From assembly GCF_900215535.1 (NCBI RefSeq), contig NZ_OCND01000009.1, positions 85,290-149,289 of the forward strand: a stretch of DNA of 64,000 bases, given 5' to 3'. This document shows, one piece after another, positions 1 through 11,070 of the stretch; positions within the stretch are counted from its first letter, which is position 1, and every line of letters starts with the position of its first letter. Under the pieces are notes generated by a model that ran no database searches, was not told where the DNA came from, and saw only the letters and a program-made list of their open reading frames with translations. The position numbers and the translations under genes were made by a program. Source of the DNA: Pseudoxanthomonas wuyuanensis (lineage in GTDB: Bacteria > Pseudomonadota > Gammaproteobacteria > Xanthomonadales > Xanthomonadaceae).

Positions 1-1278
1 CGCATGGGCGGGCTGGCGGACCGTTTCCACGCCTATCCGTCGCGCGAGATGAACATGGTTGCGGTCACCGGCACCAACGGCAAGACCTCCACCGTGCAGT
101 TGCTGGCGCAGGCCTGGCATATCCGCGGCACCCGCTGCGGCAGCATCGGCACGCTGGGCGCGGGCATGTACGGCGAAGTGGTGCCGACCGGATTCACCAC
201 GCCGCTGGTGTTGCAGATGCATGCGCTGCTGGCGCAACTGCGCGATACCGGCGCCAAGGCGGTGGCGATGGAAGTCAGTTCGCACGCGCTGGACCAGGGC
301 CGCGTGGATGGCGTGCATTTCGATGTCGCCGTATTCACCAATCTGACCCGCGACCATCTCGACTACCACGGCGACATGAGCAGCTACGGTGCGACCAAGG
401 CCAGGCTGTTCGCCTGGCCCGGTCTGAAGTCGGCGGTGGTCAACCTGGACGACGACTACGGCCGCGAACTGTTCGCGTCGCTGCCGGCCACCGTGCAGGC
501 GATCGGGGTCAGCTCGCGCGGCCAGGCCGAGGCGGCGTTGCGCGCCGATTCGCTGCGTCTGGACGCCAGCGGCATTTCCTTCGAACTGGACAGCGGCGGC
601 GAATCCCACCCGGTGCAGTCGCGGCTGCTCGGCCGCTTCAACGTCGACAACCTGCTGGCGGTGGCCGGCGCGCTGAACGCATTGGGCGAAGCGCCGGCGG
701 AAATCGCCCGCACGCTGTCGCGCCTGCAGCCGATCCACGGGCGCATGAACCGCTTGGGCGGCGAGAGCGGCGACGGCGACCGCAATGGGCGGCCGCTGGT
801 TGTCGTCGACTATGCGCACACCCCGGATGCGCTGGATCAGGCGCTGTCCAGCCTGCGCGAACATGCGCACGGCCGCTTGATCTGCGTGTTCGGCTGCGGC
901 GGCGAACGCGATGCCGGCAAGCGGCCGCAGATGGCCGCCAGCGCCGAACGCTGGGCCGACCGGGTGATCGTCACCGACGACAATCCGCGCAGCGAAGACG
1001 GCGACCGCATCGTCGCCGACATCATGGCCGGCTTCGCCGAGCCGCAAAAGGCGGTGGTGCTGCGCGACCGCGCGCGCGCCATCGCCGACGCGATTGCCGA
1101 GGCGGGCAACGACGACATCGTGCTGATTGCCGGCAAAGGCCATGAGCCCTATCAGGAAATCAATGGCGTGAAGCATCCGTTCGACGACACCGCAGTCGCG
1201 CGGCAGGCGCTGGATGCGCGCTTGCCGCGCAGCGATACGCAAGCGGTGCGGCCGCAGGATGCGGGGGAGCGGCCATGA
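1..1278 (+). CDS. murE: UDP-MurNAc-tripeptide synthetase MurE (5' end cut by window edge)
   Basis: Cytoplasmic Mur ligase that adds meso-diaminopimelate to UDP-MurNAc-L-Ala-D-Glu. The ATP-binding P-loop VTGTNGKTS lies about 20 residues into the visible part, followed by the central ligase domain ([20 protein letters not shown]) and the lysine in [10 protein letters not shown] that is normally carbamylated. The motif DNPR near 980-991 is the family signature for meso-DAP rather than lysine. Complete MurE proteins have about 490 residues and about 425 are visible, so the N-terminal UDP-binding part lies upstream of the window; the ATG at base 4 is internal. The stop overlaps the murF start (ATGA). 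Confidence 0.96.
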   Translation, partial: RMGGLADRFHAYPSREMNMVAVTGTNGKTSTVQLLAQAWHIRGTRCGSIGTLGAGMYGEVVPTGFTTPLVLQMHALLAQLRDTGAKAVAMEVSSHALDQGRVDGVHFDVAVFTNLTRDHLDYHGDMSSYGATKARLFAWPGLKSAVVNLDDDYGRELFASLPATVQAIGVSSRGQAEAALRADSLRLDASGISFELDSGGESHPVQSRLLGRFNVDNLLAVAGALNALGEAPAEIARTLSRLQPIHGRMNRLGGESGDGDRNGRPLVVVDYAHTPDALDQALSSLREHAHGRLICVFGCGGERDAGKRPQMAASAERWADRVIVTDDNPRSEDGDRIVADIMAGFAEPQKAVVLRDRARAIADAIAEAGNDDIVLIAGKGHEPYQEINGVKHPFDDTAVARQALDARLPRSDTQAVRPQDAGERP

Positions 1279-2675
1279 AGCGGCTGCCCCTTTCCCTGTT
1301 GGCGCACTGGGCCGGCGGCGACCTGCGCGGCGATGATGCGTTGATCGGCGCGATCGCCAACGATACCCGCGCGCTGCACCCCGGCAGCCTGTATGTGGCG
1401 CTGCGCGGCGAGCGTTTCGACGGCCATGATTTCGCCTACGACGCGGCCATGCGCGGTGCGGCGGCGGTGCTGGTGGAGCATGCGGTCAAGGTGGACCTGC
1501 CGCAGGTGATCGTGGCCGACAGCCAGCTGGCGCTGGCGCGCATCGCCGCGGGAATCCAGCAGGATCACGTCGAGAAGGTGGTCGCCATCACCGGCAGCAA
1601 CGGCAAGACCAGCGTCAAGGCGATGGCGTTGTCGATCCTGCAGCGCGCCGGCGTCGCCTATTCCAATCCCGGCAATCGCAACAACGAGATCGGGCTGCCG
1701 TTGGCGGTAATCGACGCGCCGGACGATGCCGACTTTTCGGTTTACGAAATGGGCGCGGGCAAACCCGGCGATATCGCCTATCTGACCGACATCGTCGCGC
1801 CCGAAGTGGCGCTGGTGAACAATGTCGCGCCGGCGCACCTGGAACGGATGGGCTCGCTGCTGGGCGTGGCCGAAACCAAGGGCGCCATCTATGAAGCGCT
1901 GCCGGCCGACGGCGTGGCGGTCATCAATGCCGACGACGCGTTCGCCGAATACTTCGCGCAGCGCGCTTCCGGCCGGCGGATCATCCGCTTCGGACTGGAA
2001 TCCACGGCCGATGTGAGCGCGCGCGATATCCGGACGAGCGGGCAGGGCTCGCGCTTTGTCCTGACCGCGCCGCCGGGCGAGGCCGACATAGACCTGCACC
2101 TGCCGGGGCGGCACAACGTGATGAACGCGCTGGCCGCGGCGGCGCTGGCGTTGGGCTGCGGCGTGTCCCTGCCGGTGATTGCGGCGGGATTGACCGCCGC
2201 GCAGCCGGTGGCCGGACGCCAGATCGCACGCAGGCTGGTCAATGGCGCTGTGCTTATCGACGACAGCTACAACGCCAATCCCGGTTCGCTGGCGGCGGCC
2301 ATCGATACGCTGGCGGCAGAGCCGGGGCCGGCATGGCTGGTGCTGGGCGACATGCGCGAACTCGGTGCCGATGGCCAGGCGCTGCATGCGCAAGCCGGGC
2401 AGCGCGCCAAGGCCGCCGGCATCGCGCGCCTGTATGCGCTGGGACCGTTGAGCCAGGCCGCCTGCGCCGCATTCGGCGAAGGCGCGCGCCATTTCGACAA
2501 CCACAAGGCGCTGGCCGAGGTCCTGCTTGCCGATCTTGCGATTGCCGGCGGCGGCGGCGGCGATGCCGCGCCGGCCAATCTGCGTGTGCTGGTCAAGGGA
2601 TCGCGCGGCAGCGCGATGGACCGCATCGTGACCGCACTGCTGTCCGCTGGGGAGGACAAGACACATGCTGCTTGA
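1275..2675 (+). CDS. murF: UDP-MurNAc-pentapeptide synthetase MurF
   Basis: Adds D-Ala-D-Ala to UDP-MurNAc-tripeptide, the last cytoplasmic step of precursor assembly. 466 residues, the usual length. The N-terminal substrate domain carries [18 protein letters not shown], then the P-loop ITGSNGKTS near residues 105-115, the central domain ([22 protein letters not shown]) and the C-terminal Mur ligase domain ([19 protein letters not shown]). It starts with an ATG overlapping the murE stop by four bases and ends 11 bases inside mraY, so translation is probably coupled through the cluster. Confidence 0.97.
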   Translation: MKRLPLSLLAHWAGGDLRGDDALIGAIANDTRALHPGSLYVALRGERFDGHDFAYDAAMRGAAAVLVEHAVKVDLPQVIVADSQLALARIAAGIQQDHVEKVVAITGSNGKTSVKAMALSILQRAGVAYSNPGNRNNEIGLPLAVIDAPDDADFSVYEMGAGKPGDIAYLTDIVAPEVALVNNVAPAHLERMGSLLGVAETKGAIYEALPADGVAVINADDAFAEYFAQRASGRRIIRFGLESTADVSARDIRTSGQGSRFVLTAPPGEADIDLHLPGRHNVMNALAAAALALGCGVSLPVIAAGLTAAQPVAGRQIARRLVNGAVLIDDSYNANPGSLAAAIDTLAAEPGPAWLVLGDMRELGADGQALHAQAGQRAKAAGIARLYALGPLSQAACAAFGEGARHFDNHKALAEVLLADLAIAGGGGGDAAPANLRVLVKGSRGSAMDRIVTALLSAGEDKTHAA

Positions 2676-3750
2676 ACTGACGCGCTGGCTGCAGAGCCTG
2701 GAGAACTTCTTCGCCCTGTTCGGCTACCTGACCTTCCGCGGCATTCTGGCGGCGCTGACGGCGCTGTTCCTGTCGCTGTGGCTGGGGCCGGCGGTGATCC
2801 GCAAGCTGGCCCAGTTCAAGGGCGGCCAGCCGATTCGCCAGGACGGCCCGCAGACGCATTTCTCCAAGGCCGGCACCCCGACCATGGGCGGGGCGCTGAT
2901 CCTGATCACGGTGCTACTGTCGGTGCTGCTGTGGGGCGACCTGCGCAACCGCTACGTGTGGCTGGTGCTGGCGGTGATGATCGCCTTCGGCGTGATCGGC
3001 TGGTACGACGACTGGATCAAGATCGTCAGGCGCGACCCGAACGGGCTGAAATCGCGCTGGAAATACCTGCTGCAGTCGATCTTCGGCCTGGCGGCCGGCA
3101 TCTTCCTGTGGCAGACCGCCGATGTGGCCGCGGCGACCACCTTCTATATCCCGCTGTTCAAGACCATCGCCCTGCCGCTGGCCGGGCTGGGCTTCATCGC
3201 CATCGCCTACTTCTGGATCGTCGGCTTTTCCAATGCGGTCAACCTGACCGACGGCCTGGATGGCCTGGCGATCATGCCGACGGTGCTGGTGGCCTGCGCG
3301 CTGGGCGTGTTCGCCTACGCGTCGGGCAATGCGGTGTTCTCCAGCTACCTGCAGATTCCGCAGGTGCCGGGCGCGGGCGAACTGGTGATCATCTGTGCGG
3401 CCATCGCCGGCGCCGGGCTGGGCTTTCTCTGGTTCAACACCTACCCGGCGATGGTGTTCATGGGCGATATCGGCGCGCTGGCGCTGGGCGCGGTGCTGGG
3501 CACCATTGCGGTGATCGTGCGGCAGGAACTGGTGCTGGTGATCATGGGCGGCGTGTTCGTCATCGAAACGCTGTCGGTGATGATCCAGGTCGCCTCATTC
3601 AAGCTCACCGGCAAGCGCGTGTTCCGGATGGCGCCGATCCATCACCACTTCGAGTTGAAGGGTTGGCCCGAGCCGCGGGTCATCGTCCGCTTCTGGATCA
3701 TCTCGGTGATCCTGGTCCTGGTCGGCCTGGCGACGCTGAAGGTGCGCTGA
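2665..3750 (+). CDS. mraY: Phospho-MurNAc-pentapeptide transferase MraY
   Basis: Inner-membrane enzyme that moves phospho-MurNAc-pentapeptide to undecaprenyl phosphate to make lipid I. 361 residues with about ten membrane segments. Catalytic and Mg-binding signatures are visible: the aspartate pair in [30 protein letters not shown] and the histidine cluster in [13 protein letters not shown]. The start overlaps murF by 11 bases and the stop overlaps the ftsW start by one base. Confidence 0.97.
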   Translation: MLLELTRWLQSLENFFALFGYLTFRGILAALTALFLSLWLGPAVIRKLAQFKGGQPIRQDGPQTHFSKAGTPTMGGALILITVLLSVLLWGDLRNRYVWLVLAVMIAFGVIGWYDDWIKIVRRDPNGLKSRWKYLLQSIFGLAAGIFLWQTADVAAATTFYIPLFKTIALPLAGLGFIAIAYFWIVGFSNAVNLTDGLDGLAIMPTVLVACALGVFAYASGNAVFSSYLQIPQVPGAGELVIICAAIAGAGLGFLWFNTYPAMVFMGDIGALALGAVLGTIAVIVRQELVLVIMGGVFVIETLSVMIQVASFKLTGKRVFRMAPIHHHFELKGWPEPRVIVRFWIISVILVLVGLATLKVR

Positions 3751-5033
3751 TGAACGACTCCCTGCGCCAGGCGACGCGACTGGAGGCCATCGGTGGCCGC
3801 TACGACCCGTGGCTGCTGGGCGCGGCGCTGGCGCTGGCGTGCCTGGGCGTGGTGATGGTGGCGTCCAGCGCCATCATGATGGGCAGCACGCCGTTCCATT
3901 ACCTCAGCCGGCATGTGGTGTTCCTCACCGTGGGCATCGGCCTGGCGGTATGGGCCATGCGCACCGAGCTGAAACTGGTCGAGCAGTACAACCGCCTGTT
4001 GCTGCTGGCCTGCTTCATATTGCTGTTGATGGTGTTCGTGCCCGGGCTGGGCGTCAGCGTCAAGGGCGCGCACCGCTGGATCAACCTGGGCGTGTCCAAC
4101 TTCCAGGTCGTGGAAGTGGTGAAGGTGCTGTTCATCGTCTGGCTGGCCAGCTACCTGGTGCGCTTCCGCGACGAGGTCAATGCCACCTGGCCGGCGATGC
4201 TCAAGCCGCTGGGCGTGGCCGCCGGGCTGGTGGTGCTGCTGCTGCTGCAGCCGGATTTCGGCTCGGCGTCGCTGCTGCTGGCGATCACCGCCGGCATGCT
4301 GGTGCTGGGCGGGGTCAACATGCCGCGCATGTTCGGCCCGGTGCTGGTGGGGCTGCCGCTGCTGGCGGTGGTGGCCATCGCCGAACCCTACCGCGTCCGC
4401 CGGCTGACCTCGTTCTCGGACCCGTGGGCCGATCCGTTCGGCAGCGGCTACCAGCTGACCAATGCGCTGATGGCCATCGGCCGCGGCGAGTGGTTCGGCG
4501 TTGGCCTGGGCGGCTCGGTGCAGAAGCTCAACTATCTGCCCGAGGCGCATACCGATTTCATCCTGGCCGTGATCGGCGAGGAGCTGGGCTTTGCCGGCAT
4601 CTGCCTGGTCATCGGCCTGTATGCGCTGCTGGTAGGCCGCGCGCTGTGGGTGGGCCTGCGCTGCGTGGAGATGCGCCGCCACTTCGCCGGCTATTGCGCG
4701 TTCGGCATCGCCTTGTGGATCGGCCTGCAGAGCTTCGTCTCGATCGGCGTCAACCTGGGCCTGCTGCCGACCAAGGGCCTGACCCTGCCGCTGGTTTCCT
4801 CCGGCGGTTCCAGCGTGCTGATGACCTGCGCGGCGATGGGCCTGCTGCTGCGGGTGTCCTACGAACTGGAGCGCACCCAGCGCCAGGTGGCGTTGCGTGG
4901 CGACCTGATGCAAGCGGCGGCGGCACCGGAAACGGCGCCGGCGGAAGCGGCGGCGCCTGCGCCCGCACCGGCGGTGCGCGGCACCAGCCGCCTGCGTCCG
5001 CGCATCGAGCCCACGTTCGAGAGGATCGCATGA
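3750..5033 (+). CDS. ftsW: SEDS peptidoglycan glycosyltransferase FtsW
   Basis: Septal SEDS-family glycan polymerase that works with a class B PBP at the divisome. 427 residues. Hydrophobic segments run through the whole protein; recognisable SEDS stretches are [41 protein letters not shown] and the C-terminal [18 protein letters not shown]. The start was chosen at the ATG that shares one base with the mraY stop. After the last membrane segment comes a cytoplasmic tail of about 60 residues rich in Ala and Pro. The stop overlaps the murG ATG. Confidence 0.96.
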   Translation: MNDSLRQATRLEAIGGRYDPWLLGAALALACLGVVMVASSAIMMGSTPFHYLSRHVVFLTVGIGLAVWAMRTELKLVEQYNRLLLLACFILLLMVFVPGLGVSVKGAHRWINLGVSNFQVVEVVKVLFIVWLASYLVRFRDEVNATWPAMLKPLGVAAGLVVLLLLQPDFGSASLLLAITAGMLVLGGVNMPRMFGPVLVGLPLLAVVAIAEPYRVRRLTSFSDPWADPFGSGYQLTNALMAIGRGEWFGVGLGGSVQKLNYLPEAHTDFILAVIGEELGFAGICLVIGLYALLVGRALWVGLRCVEMRRHFAGYCAFGIALWIGLQSFVSIGVNLGLLPTKGLTLPLVSSGGSSVLMTCAAMGLLLRVSYELERTQRQVALRGDLMQAAAAPETAPAEAAAPAPAPAVRGTSRLRPRIEPTFERIA

Positions 5034-6280
5034 CCGCGCGCACGCTCCAGCGGCCGATCATGATCCTTGCCGGCGGCACCGGCGGGCACATCTTCCCCGC
5101 GTTGGCGGTGGCCAGGGTGCTGCGCGCGCGCGATGTGCCGGTGGTCTGGCTGGGCGCCGACGGCGCAATGGAAACCCGGCTGGTGCCGCAGCACGGCATC
5201 GAACTGGACACGCTGGCGATCTCCGGCCTGCGCGGCAAGGGCGCACTGGCATTGCTGGCCGCGCCGATCCGCGTGCTGCGCGCGATTCGCGCCGCCGGCT
5301 TCGTGCTGCGCCGGCGCCAGCCGCGCGCGGTGGTCAGCTTCGGCGGCTTTGCGGCCGGTCCAGGCGGCGTGGCTGCGCGGTTGATGCGCACGCCGCTGCT
5401 GGTCCATGAGCAGAACCGCGCACCCGGTTTCACCAACCGCATCCTGGCCAGGGTTGCGCGACGCGTCCTGACCGGCTTTCCCGGCGCGTTTCCGCAGCGC
5501 GAGGAATACGTGGGCAACCCGGTGCGCAACGAAATTGCGGCGCTGCCGGCTCCGCGGGAGCGGCTGACCGGACGCCAGGGCCCGCTGCGCCTGCTGGTGC
5601 TGGGGGGCAGCCAGGGCGCGCGCGCGCTGAACAATGCGCTGCCGCGGGCGATCGCGGCGTTGACCGGGAGCGCCGCATCCGTCGACATGCAGGTGCGCCA
5701 CCAGTGCGGCGAAAAACTGCGCGAGGAAGCGATGCAGGCCTATGCCGATGCCGGCGTGGAGGCCAGTGTCGAAGCCTTCATCGCCGACATGGCGGCGGCC
5801 TATGCATGGGCGGATCTGGTGGTGTGCCGCGCCGGCGCATCGACGCTGGCGGAGCTGTGCGCGGCCGGCGTCGGCAGCGTGCTGGTGCCGTTTGCGCAGG
5901 CGGTCGATGACCACCAGACCCGCAACGCCGAATTCCTGGTCGAACGCGGCGCCGCCGTGCTGCTGAAGCAGGACGAGCAACTGCCCGAACGCCTGCAGGC
6001 GGTACTGCGGGATCTGGCCGGCGACAGCGGCCGGCGCCTGGCGATGGCCACCGCCGCGCGCGATCTGGCCAAGGTCGATGCGGCCGAACGCATCGCCGAC
6101 ATCATTCTTGAGGAAGCCGGGACCGGGGACCGGGGACCGGGGACCCGTACCGACCCTCACTTTTCGTCATCTTCCACATCGACTGTAGATCACCACCATT
6201 CCATGTCGCCTTGCCTTTCGCTTTTCCCCAGTCCCCGGTCCCCGGTCCCCGGTCCCGGCTCCGTAGGAGCCAAGCCATGA
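5030..6280 (+). CDS. murG: Lipid II synthase MurG with repeat-encoded C-terminal tail
   Basis: GT28 glycosyltransferase that adds GlcNAc to lipid I on the cytoplasmic face of the membrane. The N-terminal glycine-rich loop [50 protein letters not shown] and the UDP-binding stretch [13 protein letters not shown] are all present. The conserved fold ends near residue 363. Residues 364-416 come from an inverted tandem repeat in the DNA (6119-6258) and read as low-complexity Gly/Pro/Asp/Arg followed by Ser/Pro, giving 416 residues against a usual 355-360. The frame stays open to a TGA that still overlaps the murC start. Confidence 0.95.
   Translation: MTARTLQRPIMILAGGTGGHIFPALAVARVLRARDVPVVWLGADGAMETRLVPQHGIELDTLAISGLRGKGALALLAAPIRVLRAIRAAGFVLRRRQPRAVVSFGGFAAGPGGVAARLMRTPLLVHEQNRAPGFTNRILARVARRVLTGFPGAFPQREEYVGNPVRNEIAALPAPRERLTGRQGPLRLLVLGGSQGARALNNALPRAIAALTGSAASVDMQVRHQCGEKLREEAMQAYADAGVEASVEAFIADMAAAYAWADLVVCRAGASTLAELCAAGVGSVLVPFAQAVDDHQTRNAEFLVERGAAVLLKQDEQLPERLQAVLRDLAGDSGRRLAMATAARDLAKVDAAERIADIILEEAGTGDRGPGTRTDPHFSSSSTSTVDHHHSMSPCLSLFPSPRSPVPGPGSVGAKP
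6119..6258. repeat. Inverted tandem-heptamer repeat inside the 3' end of murG
   Basis: The left arm (6119-6146) is about four tandem copies of GGGGACC; the right arm (6227-6258) is four to five copies of the complement GGTCCCC. About 80 bases lie between them. The whole element is translated as the MurG tail. The same unit recurs at 8680-8810 and 58293-58442. Confidence 0.9.
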
Positions 6281-7728
6281 TGGCCGCCGCGCGCGAACGC
6301 CGCCTGCAACATACCGGCAATCTCGCCAGCGAGTTCCGCCGCGTCCATTTTGTCGGCATCGGCGGCTCGGGCATGAGCGGCATTGCCGAGGTGCTGTGCA
6401 CGCTGGGCTATGAGGTGTCCGGTTCGGACAATGCCGACAATGCCGCCACCCGCAGGCTCGCCGCGCTGGGCGCGCGGGTCATGCGCGGGCACAACGCCTC
6501 CAATGTGCTGGGCACCGATTGCGTGGTGGTGTCCAGCGCAATCAAGCCCGACAACCCGGAACTGATGGAAGCGCGCTCGCAGCGCATTCCTATCGTGCCG
6601 CGGGCGATGATGCTGGCCGAACTGATGCGCTTCCGCCGCGGCATCGCCGTGGCCGGCACCCATGGCAAGACCACCACCACCAGCCTGACCGCGGCGGTGC
6701 TGAGCGAAGGCGGGCTGGATCCGACCTTCGTCATCGGCGGCCAGCTGCTGGCCGCTGGCGCCAACGCCAAACTCGGCGATGGCCAGTGGCTGGTCGCCGA
6801 AGCCGACGAAAGCGATGGCAGCTTCCTGCGCCTGAATCCGCTGATCTCCATCGTCACCAATATCGATGCCGATCATCTGGAGAACTACGGCAACGATTTC
6901 GAACGGGTCAAGGCCGCCTTCGCCGAATTCCTGCAGCGGTTGCCGTTCTACGGGCTGGCGGTGCTGTGCATCGACGATGCGGAAGTGGCCGCGCTGGCCG
7001 CGGAAACGCCGCGCCATGTGATGAGCTACGGCTTTGCCGAAAATGCCGACATCCGTGCCGAAGACGTGAACCAGGAAGGTTCCCGCATGCGCTTCACCCT
7101 GCGCCTGCCCGAGGACGTCAGCATCGCGGTCAGCCTGGCGCTGCCGGGGCGCCACAACGTGCAGAACGCGCTGGCGGCGGCGGCGGTGGGCTGGCAACTG
7201 GGCGTGTCGCCGGAAAACATCGCCGCGGCGCTGGAGAAGTTTGCCGGCATCGGCCGCCGCTTCAACGACCTTGGCGAAATTGTTACTGCCAGCGGTGCGC
7301 GCGTGCGGCTGGTGGACGACTACGGCCATCACCCCAACGAACTGGCCGCGGTCTTTGCCGCCGCCCGCGGCGGCTGGCCGGACAAGCGGTTGGTGGTGGC
7401 GTTCCAGCCGCATCGCTACAGCCGCACCCGCGACCAGTTCGATGCATTCGCGGCGGTGCTGTCGGAAGTGGATGTGCTGGTGCTCAGCGAAGTCTATCCG
7501 GCCGGCGAAACGCCGATTGCCGGCGCCGACGCCAAGTCGCTGGCGCGCGCCATCCGTGCACGCGGCCGCAACGAACCGGTCGTGGTCGGGCAGGTCGCGG
7601 ATCTGGCGAGCGTGTTGCCGGATGTGCTGCGCGATGGCGATCTGCTGCTGTTGATGGGCGCCGGCGACATCGGCCATGTCGCCCAGCAGATCGCGGCGCA
7701 CGGATTTGCAGGGAGCCGGACCGAATGA
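6277..7728 (+). CDS. murC: UDP-N-acetylmuramate--L-alanine ligase MurC
   Basis: Cytoplasmic ligase that adds L-Ala to UDP-MurNAc, the first amino-acid step. The chosen start gives 483 residues: [10 protein letters not shown], then the N-terminal signature [17 protein letters not shown], the P-loop [10 protein letters not shown], the acidic segment [12 protein letters not shown], the central [10 protein letters not shown] and the C-terminal [13 protein letters not shown] with FQPHRYSRT. The ATG at 6277 overlaps the murG stop; the adjacent ATG at 6280 is an equal alternative. An open frame upstream to 6211 is only the repeat. The stop overlaps the ddl ATG. Confidence 0.97.
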   Translation: MMAAARERRLQHTGNLASEFRRVHFVGIGGSGMSGIAEVLCTLGYEVSGSDNADNAATRRLAALGARVMRGHNASNVLGTDCVVVSSAIKPDNPELMEARSQRIPIVPRAMMLAELMRFRRGIAVAGTHGKTTTTSLTAAVLSEGGLDPTFVIGGQLLAAGANAKLGDGQWLVAEADESDGSFLRLNPLISIVTNIDADHLENYGNDFERVKAAFAEFLQRLPFYGLAVLCIDDAEVAALAAETPRHVMSYGFAENADIRAEDVNQEGSRMRFTLRLPEDVSIAVSLALPGRHNVQNALAAAAVGWQLGVSPENIAAALEKFAGIGRRFNDLGEIVTASGARVRLVDDYGHHPNELAAVFAAARGGWPDKRLVVAFQPHRYSRTRDQFDAFAAVLSEVDVLVLSEVYPAGETPIAGADAKSLARAIRARGRNEPVVVGQVADLASVLPDVLRDGDLLLLMGAGDIGHVAQQIAAHGFAGSRTE

Positions 7729-8675
7729 GCCAGTACGCATTCCCGCCGCTGCGTGCGACCGACCCGGCTGCCTTCGGCCGCGTCGCGGTGTTGCTGGGCG
7801 GCACGTCCAGCGAAGCCGAGGTCTCGCGCGATTCCGGCCGCAACGTCCTGGAAGCGCTGCGCGCGCGCGGCGTCGATGCGACCGCGGTCGACGGCATTTC
7901 CGCGCTGGCCCAAGCGCTGGTGCAGCGCCGCTTCGACCGCGTGTTCAACATCCTGCACGGCCATAAGGGCGGCGGCGAAGACGGCATCGTGCAAGGGCTG
8001 ATGGAAGCCTTCGGCATGCCCTATACCGGCTCGGACGTGCTGGGGTCGGCGCTGAGCATGGACAAGGTGCGCACCAAGCAGGTGTGGCTGTCGCTGGGCC
8101 TGCCGACGCCGCGCTACGTGCGCCTGCTGAGCGGGGAGGATGTGCATCAGGCCGCCGCCACGCTGGGCTTGCCGGTGATCGTCAAACCGGCCAACGAAGG
8201 CTCCAGCGTCGGCGTGACCCGCGTGTTCTCCGATGCCGACCTGGAAGCTGCGGTCGAACTGGCCGCACGCTACGACGGCGAACTGCTGATGGAGCAGCTG
8301 ATCGAGGGCGATGAACTCACCGTGGCCATCCTGGGCGATGTCGCGCTGCCGTCGATCCGCATCGTGCCCAAGGGACAGTGGTACGACTACCACGCCAAAT
8401 ACGTGGCCGAGGACACCCAGTACCTGTGTCCCGGCCTGCAGGGCCAGGACGAAGCCGAGATCGGCCGCATCGCGCTGGCCGCATTCCAGGCTGCCGGCTG
8501 CAAGGGCTGGGGCCGGGTGGACGTGATGCGCGACCGCGCCAGCGGAAACTTCTACCTGCTCGAAGTCAACACCGCGCCCGGCATGACCAGCCACTCGCTG
8601 GTGCCCAAATCCGCGCAGCAGGCCGGCATCGGTTTCGAGGAACTGTGCTGGCGGATTCTGGAGCAGACGCTATGA
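7725..8675 (+). CDS. ddl: D-alanine--D-alanine ligase
   Basis: ATP-grasp enzyme that makes D-Ala-D-Ala for MurF. 316 residues, typical of DdlB. Visible motifs: [15 protein letters not shown] at the N-terminus, [28 protein letters not shown] in the ATP-grasp core, [15 protein letters not shown], and the metal-binding [17 protein letters not shown] at the C-terminus. The ATG overlaps the murC TGA. A heptamer inverted repeat starts five bases after the stop, so the ddl-ftsQ junction is the first place in the cluster with a real gap. Confidence 0.96.
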   Translation: MSQYAFPPLRATDPAAFGRVAVLLGGTSSEAEVSRDSGRNVLEALRARGVDATAVDGISALAQALVQRRFDRVFNILHGHKGGGEDGIVQGLMEAFGMPYTGSDVLGSALSMDKVRTKQVWLSLGLPTPRYVRLLSGEDVHQAAATLGLPVIVKPANEGSSVGVTRVFSDADLEAAVELAARYDGELLMEQLIEGDELTVAILGDVALPSIRIVPKGQWYDYHAKYVAEDTQYLCPGLQGQDEAEIGRIALAAFQAAGCKGWGRVDVMRDRASGNFYLLEVNTAPGMTSHSLVPKSAQQAGIGFEELCWRILEQTL

Positions 8676-8679
8676 GGCC

Positions 8680-8810
8680 GGGACCGGGGACCGGGGACCG
8701 GGGACCGGGGAGGCAGCCGCGCGGCGCCTCCTTGTTCGGGACATGCGGACGGTGTAGCCGTGCGCATGGCTTCGCTGTTCCCGGTCCCTGGTCCCCGGTC
8801 CCCGGTCCCG
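8680..8810. repeat. Inverted tandem-heptamer repeat between ddl and ftsQ
   Basis: Left arm 8680-8712 holds tandem GGGGACC units; right arm 8779-8810 holds the complementary GGTCCCC units. They are separated by about 66 bases that do not look coding. A fold would give a long GC-rich stem after the ddl stop and 20 bases before the ftsQ ATG. Confidence 0.9.
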
Positions 8811-8829
8811 TCGCTTGCGGAGCAAGCGA

Positions 8830-9678
8830 ATGAACGCCGCCCTGCGCATCCTTGCCTGGCTGCTGGCGCTGGCGCTGGTCGCGCTGCCGGTGGTGGCCGT
8901 GGTCAACGGCTGGATTGGCGCCGAGCGCTGGCCGCTGACCAAGCTGCGCGTGCATGGCGAGTTCCAGCGCGTGGACCCGGTGCAGTTGCGCGCGGTGGTG
9001 CTGCCGTATGCGCAGCGCGGCTTTTTCGCGGTCAGCCTGCAGCAGGCGCAGGACGCCATCGAAAAGCTGCCATGGGTCGAGCGCGCGGACGTGCGCAAGC
9101 GCTGGCCGGACGTGATGGAGATCAGCATCGTCGAGCACAAGCCGTTCGCGCGCTGGGGCGAAGACCGGCTGCTGTCCGAGCACGGCCGGCTGTTCCCGAT
9201 TCCCAAGCAACTGGACGGCCTGGCGCTGCCGCAGCTGGGCGGGCCGGATTCGCAGGTGCAGGAAGTGGTCGCGCTTTACAACGAATCGCGCCAGCTGTTC
9301 GCGCCGCTGGGCATCGAAGTGCGGAGCCTGCTGATGGATCGCCGCGGCAGCTGGTCGCTGTTGCTGGGCAACGGTACCGAAGTGGTGATCGGCCGCGCCG
9401 ATGCGCGCCCGCGCCTGGCCCGTTTCGTACGCATGCTGCCGCATCTGCTGTCGCGCCAGCCGTCGCCGCTGGTGCGCGCCGATCTTCGCTACACCAACGG
9501 CTTTGCCCTGGTATGGGGCGAAAAGCCGGGAATGGGGAATCGGGAATCGGGAATGGGAGGAGCGACGGCCAACGCCGCGACCGCCGCCTCCCTTCCGGCC
9601 CACCCAACGGTCCCGGACTGGTCTCCCGCATTTTCCATTCCCGATTCCCGATTCCCTATTCCCGGCCTTAAAACATGA
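8830..9678 (+). CDS. ftsQ: Cell division protein FtsQ with repeat-encoded tail
   Basis: Bitopic divisome protein linking early and late division proteins. One N-terminal membrane segment (about residues 5-25, ILAWLLALALVALPVVAVV), then a POTRA domain (LRVHGEFQRVDPVQLR, KLPWVERADVRKRWPD) and the beta domain (EHKPFARWGEDRLLSEHGR). The ATG at 8830 is preferred over an upstream TTG at 8815 because GGAG at 8819-8822 sits just in front of it. From about residue 233 the reading frame crosses an inverted repeat (9527-9665), adding about 50 low-complexity residues to a 282-residue product. The stop overlaps the ftsA ATG. Confidence 0.93.
   Translation: MNAALRILAWLLALALVALPVVAVVNGWIGAERWPLTKLRVHGEFQRVDPVQLRAVVLPYAQRGFFAVSLQQAQDAIEKLPWVERADVRKRWPDVMEISIVEHKPFARWGEDRLLSEHGRLFPIPKQLDGLALPQLGGPDSQVQEVVALYNESRQLFAPLGIEVRSLLMDRRGSWSLLLGNGTEVVIGRADARPRLARFVRMLPHLLSRQPSPLVRADLRYTNGFALVWGEKPGMGNRESGMGGATANAATAASLPAHPTVPDWSPAFSIPDSRFPIPGLKT
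9527..9665. repeat. Inverted tandem-heptamer repeat inside the 3' end of ftsQ
   Basis: Left arm 9527-9559 has tandem GGGAATC/GGGAATG units; right arm 9632-9665 has the complementary GATTCCC/CATTCCC units. The loop is about 72 bases. It has the same architecture as the GGGGACC elements but a different unit. Both arms are translated as the FtsQ C-terminus (NRESGMGG ... PDSRFPIPG). Confidence 0.9.
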
Positions 9679-10910
9679 ATCGCAAAGGCGACAAATCGCT
9701 GATCGTCGGTCTCGACATCGGCACCTCCAAAGTCACCGCATTGGTGGGCGAGTATTCGCCCGGCAATCCCATCGAGGTGATCGGCATCGGCTCGCACGAA
9801 TCGCGCGGGCTCAAGCGCGGCGTGGTGGTGGATATCGAATCCACCGTGCAGTCGATCCAGCGCGCGGTCGAGGAGGCCGAGCTGATGGCCGGCTGCGAGA
9901 TCCGCTCGGTCTACGCATCGATTTCCGGCGCGCACGTGCAGTGCAAGAATTCTCCCGGCATCGTGCCCATCCGCGACGGCGAAGTGACCTGGGGCGATCT
10001 GGATCGGGTGCTGGAAGCGGCCAAGGCGGTGGCCATCCCGGCCGACCAGAAGATCCTGCACGCCATTCCGCGCGAGTACGTGCTGGACGATTCGCAGGAA
10101 GGCATCCGCAATCCGGTCGGCATGACCGGCGTGCGCCTGGAAGTGCACGCGCACCTGGTGGTCTGCGCGCAGTCGGCCGCGGCCAACATCAGCAAGTGCG
10201 TGCAGCGCTGCGGCCTGCAGATCGACGATCTGATCCTGTCCTCGCTGGCCTCCAGCGTGGCGGTGCTGACCAGCGACGAGCGCGAACTGGGCGTGGTGCT
10301 GGTCGACATGGGCGCCGGCACCACCGATCTGGCGGTGTTCGTGCAGGGCGCGATCTGCCACACGGCTTCGTTGCCGATCGCCGGCGATCACGTCACCAAC
10401 GACATCGCCCACATGCTGCGCACGCCAACGCCGGAAGCCGAGCAGATCAAGGTCCGCTACGCCTGCGCGCTGGCGCAGCTGGCCACCGCCGAGGAAAGCA
10501 TCCAGGTGCCCAGCGTGGGCGATCGTCCGCCGCGGCGCATGCCGCGCCATTCGCTGGCGCAGGCGGTGCAGGGGCGCTACGAGGAAATCTTCGAGATGGT
10601 GCAGGCCGAACTGCGCCGCTCGGGCTTCGAAGAACTGGTCCGCGCCGGCATGGTGCTGACCGGCGGCGCTTCGAAGATGGAGGGCGTGGTCGAACTGGCC
10701 GAGGAAATGCTGCAGATGCCGGTGCGCGTGGGCATCCCGCAGCACGTACAGGGCCTGGGCGAGGTGGTGGGCAATCCGGTGCACGCCACCGGCGTGGGCC
10801 TGCTGCTGATGGGCAGCCAGATCGAACACCCGCGACGGCCGTCATTGCCCACCGGCAAGGCCGGCAGTTTCTTCAACAAGTTGAAGAACTGGTACCGCGG
10901 GGAGTTCTGA
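9675..10910 (+). CDS. ftsA: Cell division protein FtsA
   Basis: Actin-like ATPase that tethers FtsZ to the inner membrane. 411 residues. Actin-fold nucleotide motifs are visible: VGLDIGTSKVTALVGE at the N-terminus, VLVDMGAGTTDLAVF (phosphate 2), and VLTGGASKMEGVVELAEE (adenosine). The last residues SFFNKLKNWYRGEF form the amphipathic membrane-targeting helix expected for FtsA. The ATG overlaps the ftsQ stop. The gap to ftsZ is 160 bases and contains another inverted repeat. Confidence 0.97.
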   Translation: MNRKGDKSLIVGLDIGTSKVTALVGEYSPGNPIEVIGIGSHESRGLKRGVVVDIESTVQSIQRAVEEAELMAGCEIRSVYASISGAHVQCKNSPGIVPIRDGEVTWGDLDRVLEAAKAVAIPADQKILHAIPREYVLDDSQEGIRNPVGMTGVRLEVHAHLVVCAQSAAANISKCVQRCGLQIDDLILSSLASSVAVLTSDERELGVVLVDMGAGTTDLAVFVQGAICHTASLPIAGDHVTNDIAHMLRTPTPEAEQIKVRYACALAQLATAEESIQVPSVGDRPPRRMPRHSLAQAVQGRYEEIFEMVQAELRRSGFEELVRAGMVLTGGASKMEGVVELAEEMLQMPVRVGIPQHVQGLGEVVGNPVHATGVGLLLMGSQIEHPRRPSLPTGKAGSFFNKLKNWYRGEF

Positions 10911-10990
10911 AGGAGCGAGAAGTGAGTGGAGAGGAGCGAGAAGTGAGGAGAAGCGTGCTTGCGAGAAGTTTTCCCACTTCTCACTCCTGG
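10911..10990. repeat. GAGAAGTGAG-type inverted repeat between ftsA and ftsZ
   Basis: Directly after the ftsA stop, GGAGCGAGAAGTGAG occurs twice (about 10911-10950), and the complement CACTTCTCACTCCT follows at about 10974-10987. This is a fourth sequence variant of the short-period inverted repeats seen at other junctions here. The rest of the gap to 11070 shows only a ribosome-binding site (AGAGGA) before ftsZ. Confidence 0.75.
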
Positions 10991-11070
10991 CAGGAAGAGG
11001 CGAAGGCGAAGGCGACAAGGCAACACCCGATTCACCCAGCAACACATAACTAAATAAGAGGACAACGGAC

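Noticed and set aside
6119..6258. Tandem GGGGACC repeats as a CRISPR or simple microsatellite
   Set aside because: Units are only 7 bases and contiguous, without spacers. The exact inverted second arm is not expected for a simple microsatellite.
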